Shown in pieces: positions 60,852-64,000 of a stretch of 64,000 bases of DNA. The notes under the pieces are model-generated. The model made no database searches, was not told where the DNA came from, and was given only the letters and a program-made list of their open reading frames with translations. The translations under genes and the position numbers were made by a program. Position 1 is the first letter of the stretch. Every line of letters begins with the position of its first letter. This DNA comes from Microcoleus sp. CAWBG506 (GTDB lineage: Bacteria > Cyanobacteriota > Cyanobacteriia > Cyanobacteriales > Microcoleaceae): contig JAHREW010000001.1 of NCBI GenBank assembly GCA_020883125.1, forward strand, positions 35,599 to 99,598. The letters run 5' to 3'.

Positions 60852-61043
60852 TTTTGAGCATCCTCATCGATACAGGGTATGTCTATTTCCAGAGGATGAA
60901 TTATCAGCCGCCTAATTTTGAGCATCCTCATCGATACAGGGTACATCTATTTCCAGAGGATGAATTATCAGCCGCCTAATTTTGAGCATCCTCATCGATA
61001 CAGGGTACATCTATTTCCAGAGGATGAATTATCAACAGCCAAG
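60852..61043. repeat. Three tandem copies of a 64-bp unit
   Basis: Unit TTTTGAGCATCCTCATCGATACAGGGTACATCTATTTCCAGAGGATGAATTATCAGCCGCCTAA begins at 60852, 60916 and 60980. Each copy carries a CATCCTC/GAGGATG inverted pair. Confidence 0.95.
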
Positions 61044-61702
61044 GGTGAAATTAGGTCAACGGATTCTGCAAGGTAGCAATCCTAACCATTTAATTTTCCG
61101 TGTAGCACTAAGGCAAAAAAAGCCATTTTCTAGGAAATATCGTGGATATCTCGCCTGAGATATGGATGCACAAACCGGGTGTGTGAACCCCCGTTCGTAA
61201 ATTTGTGGTAATTATTGCTACCTGTTTGTGGAAATCAGGGCTATAGCGATTTTCAATACATGGAAGTATGAGTCGATCGCTCGCCAATCACCGATGAATT
61301 GTTACCTAGAACACCATGGCTAAATCAGACTGTCTATCGTAGAGGCTAACGAGGGAGAATACCATCAAAAACTTTTTGATAATTCCTGTTTTTGCCGACG
61401 GGTGGACGTAATAGATCTTTGTTAACCCCAATTGCACTTCCAAACAGAATGTAAACAGCACTAATAAATTGATAGCAATAAATCTAACTTGGGGCTTGGG
61501 CTTCTAAAATATTCTCCCTCGTTTGGTAATACTTGCAACGCTATCAAATACCAATTAATAGACTATTAATTTGAATGTGTAAATTCATTTTTAAAGTAGT
61601 CACCCACAACTCAAAAGAGCTGAATGTATTACTTTAAATGCCCAATAAATCGGTTGTCCAAAAAATACTTTTTGTTTAGAAATTTTCTGAGTTTTTTTAA
61701 TC

Positions 61703-64000
61703 ATGAAAAGCATCTACCGCACCCTTTCCACAACCCAAAACCTTGGTAAATACACCAACTTTGTAGGGAACCACCGTTCCCATCCTGTTAAAAATCTACT
61801 GATAGTCGATAGAAGAGTAGAAAATAGTGACAGCTTGGCAAAAGGAGCAACGGAGGGTACAGAGGTATTCATGCTTGCTCCTCACCTGGATGGAGTCAAG
61901 CAAATTACTAGAATTTTGGCTAATTGGAGAGATTTAGAAAGCCTCCAGATAGTTTCTCACGGCCAAGAAGGGCGACTACAAGTAGGGTCGATGGAACTTA
62001 ATAGCAACAACATAGAAAGCTACAGCGATTTGTTGCAACAGTGGGGAAAATCTCTCAGCGAGAGAGGGGATATTTTGTTGTTGGGATGCAACATTGCAGC
62101 AGGGAAAAGCGGCCAAGCTTTCCTGGGGAGACTGAGTGAAATTACTGGTGCAGATATTGCAGCTTCCGATGATTTGACGGGGAGTGCGGCCCTTGGTGGC
62201 GACTGGGAATTAGAATTTGCGATCGGCAACATAGAAGCTAGCATCGCGATCGATCGCCAAGTACAGCAAGAATATAGCGGTATCCTGGGGACATTAGTCA
62301 GCGAAACATTCAAAAACGATACAGTCATCGGCCCCTGGATTTATCGAGGCACTAACGGAACACTTTACGATCCCACAATCCCCATCACCAGGCAAATGGT
62401 TCCTGGTATTACCGGAGGAACCATATCCGGCGTAATTCCTGCTTTGGGTGAAGACACACCAGGGAACGGAGTCCTGCGACTGACTCCATCAATTAGAAGA
62501 CAGGAAGCTTTTGTACTCTATGACAAGGCTATCCCAGCTACTGAGGGTCTAAAAGTTACTTTTGATTTTTTTGCTTATGGTACCGTCGCCGCAGAGGATG
62601 GTACTCTTTTTGGTGCTGATGGTATTAGTTTTTTCCTGGTGGATGGAACAGCTACACCAACAAAAGCAGGAGGCTTTGGAGGGTCTCTTGGCTATGCCCA
62701 AAACACCAGTAGTACCCCTGTTTCCGCCGGCATTTCTGGAGGCTATTTAGGCGTTGGGTTAGATGAGTTTGGTAATTTCTCAAATCCTACGGCCGGGCGA
62801 GTTGGTGGCACGGGATTGTCCCCGGATACTGTAGGTATTAGGGGTAGCGAAAAAAATTCTTACCAGTTTTTAACTAATGCTTCTATTGCTATTGGTATAG
62901 ACAATAAAGATACAACGATTCGGAGTGTGGCGAAAAGAAGTGTTCAAATCACTCTGTTTCCGGTGCGTTCTGCAACACCGAACCGTCTTAGCGTTGGCTT
63001 CGATCTCAATGGTGATGGAGTATTTGATGCCGGGGAGACTGTTATTGATATACCAGATTTAAAGGCCGTAAATGGAGAAGTACCATCTACGCTGAAGTTT
63101 GGATTTGCGGCGGCTACAGGAGGTAATACTAATATCCATGAGCTAAACAATGTAATTGTAGAAAGTATTAATGAGTTAACTTTGACCGCCGATCTTTCTG
63201 TTGTCAAAACAGGACCACTATCTGCGAAAGCTGGTGAAACGGTGACTTATACGATCGCCACTGCGAACAAAGGGCCAAGTCCGGCAGCAGGAGTGACGAT
63301 TACAGATAGCATCATTCCGGGGTTAACGGGAGTCACGGCATCGGATGGTGGCACTTACGACGCAGTTACTGGGATAGTGACTTGGAAACCCGTGGCGATC
63401 GACAATGGCGCTACAATCACTCGGACGGTTGGGGTAGTGGTGCCAGGGACCCTGAGTGCCATCAGCAACACGGCTAGAAGCAGTGCTGTGACCATGGACC
63501 CAGACCTGAGCAATAACAACGGTACTGACCCCAAGGCTAAGGTGTCTACGACGATTGGGGCTGTGGCAGACCTGATAACTACTAAAAGTGGGTCTACTTC
63601 GAGTCAAGCTGGTGAGACGGTGACTTATACGATCGCCACTGCGAACAAAGGGCCAAGTCCGGCAGCAGGAGTGACGATTACAGATAGCATCATTCCGGGA
63701 TTAACGGGAGTCACGGCATCTGATGGTGGAACCTACGATGCAGTTACGGGGATAGTGACTTTTCCAACAGTGGCGATCGACAATGGCGCTACAATCACTC
63801 GAACTGTTGGGATAGTGCTTCCAGGGACCCTGAGTGCGATTAGCAACACGGCTAGAAGCAGTGCTGTGACCACGGACCCAGACCTGAGCAATAACAACGG
63901 TACTGACCCCAAGGCTAAGGTGTCTACGACGATTGGGGCTGTGGCAGACCTGATAACTACTAAAAGTGGGTCTACTTCGAGTCAAGCTGGTGAGACGGTG
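61703..64000 (+). CDS. Large surface/adhesin-type protein: DUF4347 - lectin-like beta-sandwich - DUF11 repeats; C-terminus beyond the window
   Basis: ATG at 61703 (MKSIYRTLSTTQNLGKYTNFVGNHRSHPVKNLLIVDRRV...LESLQIVSHGQEGRLQVGS...GDILLLGCNIAAGKSGQAFLGRLSEITGADIAASDD), open to the window end. The track omits it, apparently because there is no stop codon. Confidence 0.9.
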   Translation, partial: MKSIYRTLSTTQNLGKYTNFVGNHRSHPVKNLLIVDRRVENSDSLAKGATEGTEVFMLAPHLDGVKQITRILANWRDLESLQIVSHGQEGRLQVGSMELNSNNIESYSDLLQQWGKSLSERGDILLLGCNIAAGKSGQAFLGRLSEITGADIAASDDLTGSAALGGDWELEFAIGNIEASIAIDRQVQQEYSGILGTLVSETFKNDTVIGPWIYRGTNGTLYDPTIPITRQMVPGITGGTISGVIPALGEDTPGNGVLRLTPSIRRQEAFVLYDKAIPATEGLKVTFDFFAYGTVAAEDGTLFGADGISFFLVDGTATPTKAGGFGGSLGYAQNTSSTPVSAGISGGYLGVGLDEFGNFSNPTAGRVGGTGLSPDTVGIRGSEKNSYQFLTNASIAIGIDNKDTTIRSVAKRSVQITLFPVRSATPNRLSVGFDLNGDGVFDAGETVIDIPDLKAVNGEVPSTLKFGFAAATGGNTNIHELNNVIVESINELTLTADLSVVKTGPLSAKAGETVTYTIATANKGPSPAAGVTITDSIIPGLTGVTASDGGTYDAVTGIVTWKPVAIDNGATITRTVGVVVPGTLSAISNTARSSAVTMDPDLSNNNGTDPKAKVSTTIGAVADLITTKSGSTSSQAGETVTYTIATANKGPSPAAGVTITDSIIPGLTGVTASDGGTYDAVTGIVTFPTVAIDNGATITRTVGIVLPGTLSAISNTARSSAVTTDPDLSNNNGTDPKAKVSTTIGAVADLITTKSGSTSSQAGETV
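63233..64000 (+). repeat. 378-bp in-frame coding repeats (DUF11 units)
   Basis: GGTGARACGGTG starts at 63233, 63611 and 63989 (spacing 378 bp = 126 aa), with near-identical nucleotides between the first two units. Confidence 0.95.

Noticed and set aside
60852-61043. Possible CRISPR array
   Set aside because: Units are contiguous 64-bp tandem copies with no variable spacers, only three copies and no cas genes.
63323-63985. Two 94-aa minus-strand ORFs with nearly identical sequence
   Set aside because: Antisense of the DUF11 coding repeats; their identity is explained by the 378-bp repeat.

Overview
This 64 kb window is cyanobacterial in character: GCGATCGC/HIP1-like octamers recur, and Ycf46, Ycf35, HetZ/PatU-like and PEP-CTERM proteins are encoded. 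It most resembles a filamentous, Oscillatoriales-type genome (inference). I saw no rRNA, tRNA, CRISPR array or prophage. Left to right: the 3' end of a radical SAM/SPASM gene; a relic resembling the 3' end of an IS200/IS605 tnpB element; a branched-chain/neutral amino-acid ABC transporter locus (livJHMGF/nat type) interrupted by a methyltransferase and an antisense PEP-CTERM gene; an 1828-aa CBS-PAS-GAF hybrid kinase; a stand-alone GAF protein with bilin-type cysteines; a Glf-like flavoprotein, two GT2 glycosyltransferases and Dps; an RHH / Ycf46 AAA ATPase / Ycf35 cluster; a TgpA-like transglutaminase with PatU-like and HetZ-like genes; a polyprenyl diphosphate synthase; a ~24 kb island (32.9-56.7 kb) made almost entirely of two-component signalling genes; PEP synthase; and the start of a large DUF4347/DUF11 repeat protein that runs off the window and is missing from the ORF track. 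The most interesting items are the signalling island, which includes a DXCF-type cyanobacteriochrome-like GAF, a split kinase and a truncated kinase; the orphan stand-alone GAF; the IS605-like orphan end upstream of livJ; a MITE-like repeat family; a 3 x 64-bp tandem repeat; several heptanucleotide repeat tracts, one containing a start codon; and a perfect 21-bp palindrome. All family assignments are by eye from translated sequence. No database search was run.
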